From NCBI GenBank assembly GCA_002104895.1, contig MCFG01000263.1, positions 1-27,500 of the forward strand: DNA of 27,500 bases, read 5' to 3'. The stretch comes from Anaeromyces robustus (Eukaryota > Neocallimastigomycota > Neocallimastigomycetes > Neocallimastigales > Neocallimastigaceae). Positions 20,576 to 27,500 of this stretch are shown piece by piece (position 1 is the stretch's first letter; every line of letters starts with the position of its first letter). The translations under genes and the position numbers were made by a program. The notes under the pieces are model-generated. The model saw only the letters and a program-made list of their open reading frames with translations, was not told the origin of the DNA and made no database searches.

Positions 20576-20999
20576 TATTATTAAATAAAGTTTATAACTA
20601 TTCCATTTTTTTTAATTTTGTTTTTACTTTTTTATTAAATATTTTTTGATAATCAATAATAATCAAAATTCATAATTATTAATTATTGTGTAACATCCAT
20701 TATGTGTAATAACCATTAATAATGAATAACCATTAATAATGAATATGAGTGAATGAATAATAGTAATGAATAATAATAGTAAATAATAATAAATAATATT
20801 AGTAATGAATAATAATAATAATTAATAAATAAAATGTTCAATCTACCAACTAACCAACCACGCTCTTTTAATCGGAAGTACCCGAAAGAATAATAATAAC
20901 TTAATTAATTTTAATGTTTTATAAATAATATTATATTTATCCAAAAAAAGAAGTTATAATAAAAGTTAAATATATAAATAAAGATAATCCATTTAATAT

Positions 21000-21294
21000 A
21001 AATTAAGTTTAAGAAATAAAAAGTAAAAAATAAAAATAAAGAGGAAAAAAAAAAAGAAATAAAAAAAAAAAAAAAAAAGTAAAAAGTAAAAAGAAAAAAG
21101 AAAAGAAAAAAATAAAATAAAAAAAAATAAATAAAAAAAAAAAGAAAAAAATAAAATAAAAAAATAGAAAAAAAAATAAAAAATAATAAAATAAAAAAAA
21201 AATAAAAAGAAATAATATATATATATATATATAAAAGTATAAAATAAGAATTAAAACAATTAATAGTTTTAATTATACAAGAAAATAAAAAAAA
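21000..21294 (+). promoter_or_regulatory. Purine-rich, T-poor leader of the LRR gene
   Basis: Between 21000 and 21220 the plus strand is almost entirely A and G in GAAAAAAT-like runs, then a short TATATATA (21215-21232) and A-rich sequence run into the ATG at 21295. A strand-asymmetric leader of this kind plausibly carries the promoter and 5' UTR; no defined factor site is recognised. Confidence 0.35.

Positions 21295-27500
<6,206 letters not shown>

Larger units (their letters stand above)
17739..21294. other. Repeat-rich AT spacer upstream of the LRR gene
   Basis: No gene is supported in 3.5 kb. Contents: a small GC-richer spot at 17891-17922 (GGGGTGCAGGGTG), an (AAAT)n array, a short 10-nt repeat of AACATTTTGA (19217-19257), a large (AAT)n array, an ATTTT/AAAAT hairpin, another GC-richer spot at 20845-20890, and a nearly T-free purine-rich stretch at 21000-21220 just before the LRR gene. 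Confidence 0.55.

Noticed and set aside
20845-20890. Reverse strand resembles a tRNA D-arm (GGTTAGTTGGTAGA)
   Set aside because: No anticodon or T-arm follows within tRNA length; only AT repeat lies beyond.

Overview
This window looks like nuclear DNA from a very AT-rich eukaryote, most likely an anaerobic gut fungus (Neocallimastigomycota). The signs are: intergenic DNA made almost only of A and T, with long AAT and AAAT microsatellites; spliceosomal introns with GTAAGT donors and ATGTAG or ATATAG acceptors; secreted hevein-type chitin-binding (CBM18) proteins; a cysteine-rich secreted enzyme with proline-glutamine linkers; and a secreted leucine-rich-repeat (LRR) protein. Another AT-rich protist such as an amoebozoan cannot be excluded from sequence alone, but two CBM18 loci argue for a fungus.

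Layout. 1-944 (minus): 5' part of a secreted CBM18 protein that runs off the left edge. 945-9247: mostly AT-only spacer with perfect hairpins, plus a cluster of broken minus-strand coding relics (2601-4629) and a doubtful small ORF (7781-7954). 9248-11728 (plus): an intronless gene for a secreted 826-residue protein with thirteen six-cysteine modules, PQ linkers and a C-terminal zinc peptidase of the M15 type, a family that cuts bacterial cell-wall peptides. 11729-16769: spacer with three weak coding relics, one of them lectin-like. 16770-17393 (minus): a CBM18 gene broken by a stop and by shifts next to A-runs. 17400-21294: microsatellite-rich spacer. 21295 to the right edge (plus): a secreted LRR protein in which every LRR is its own exon. 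I could place 26 exons (signal peptide plus cap, then 25 LRR exons), all joined by phase-2 introns; the gene continues past the window.

How it fits together. All four loci I can interpret (two CBM18, the M15 fusion, the LRR protein) act outside the cell or on its surface, and the three with a visible start carry signal peptides. Between them they offer chitin or glycan binding, predicted attack on bacterial peptidoglycan, and a variable recognition surface. That suits an organism living among dense bacteria, but joint function is inference. The two strongest observations are the M15/cysteine-module fusion, a candidate eukaryotic antibacterial enzyme, and the one-exon-per-repeat LRR gene, whose introns share a core sequence and so appear to have been duplicated together with their exons.

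Limits. Many broken frames sit at A or T runs, where assembly errors are common, so 'pseudogene' here means the frame is broken in this sequence. No homology search could be run; family calls come from motif recognition.
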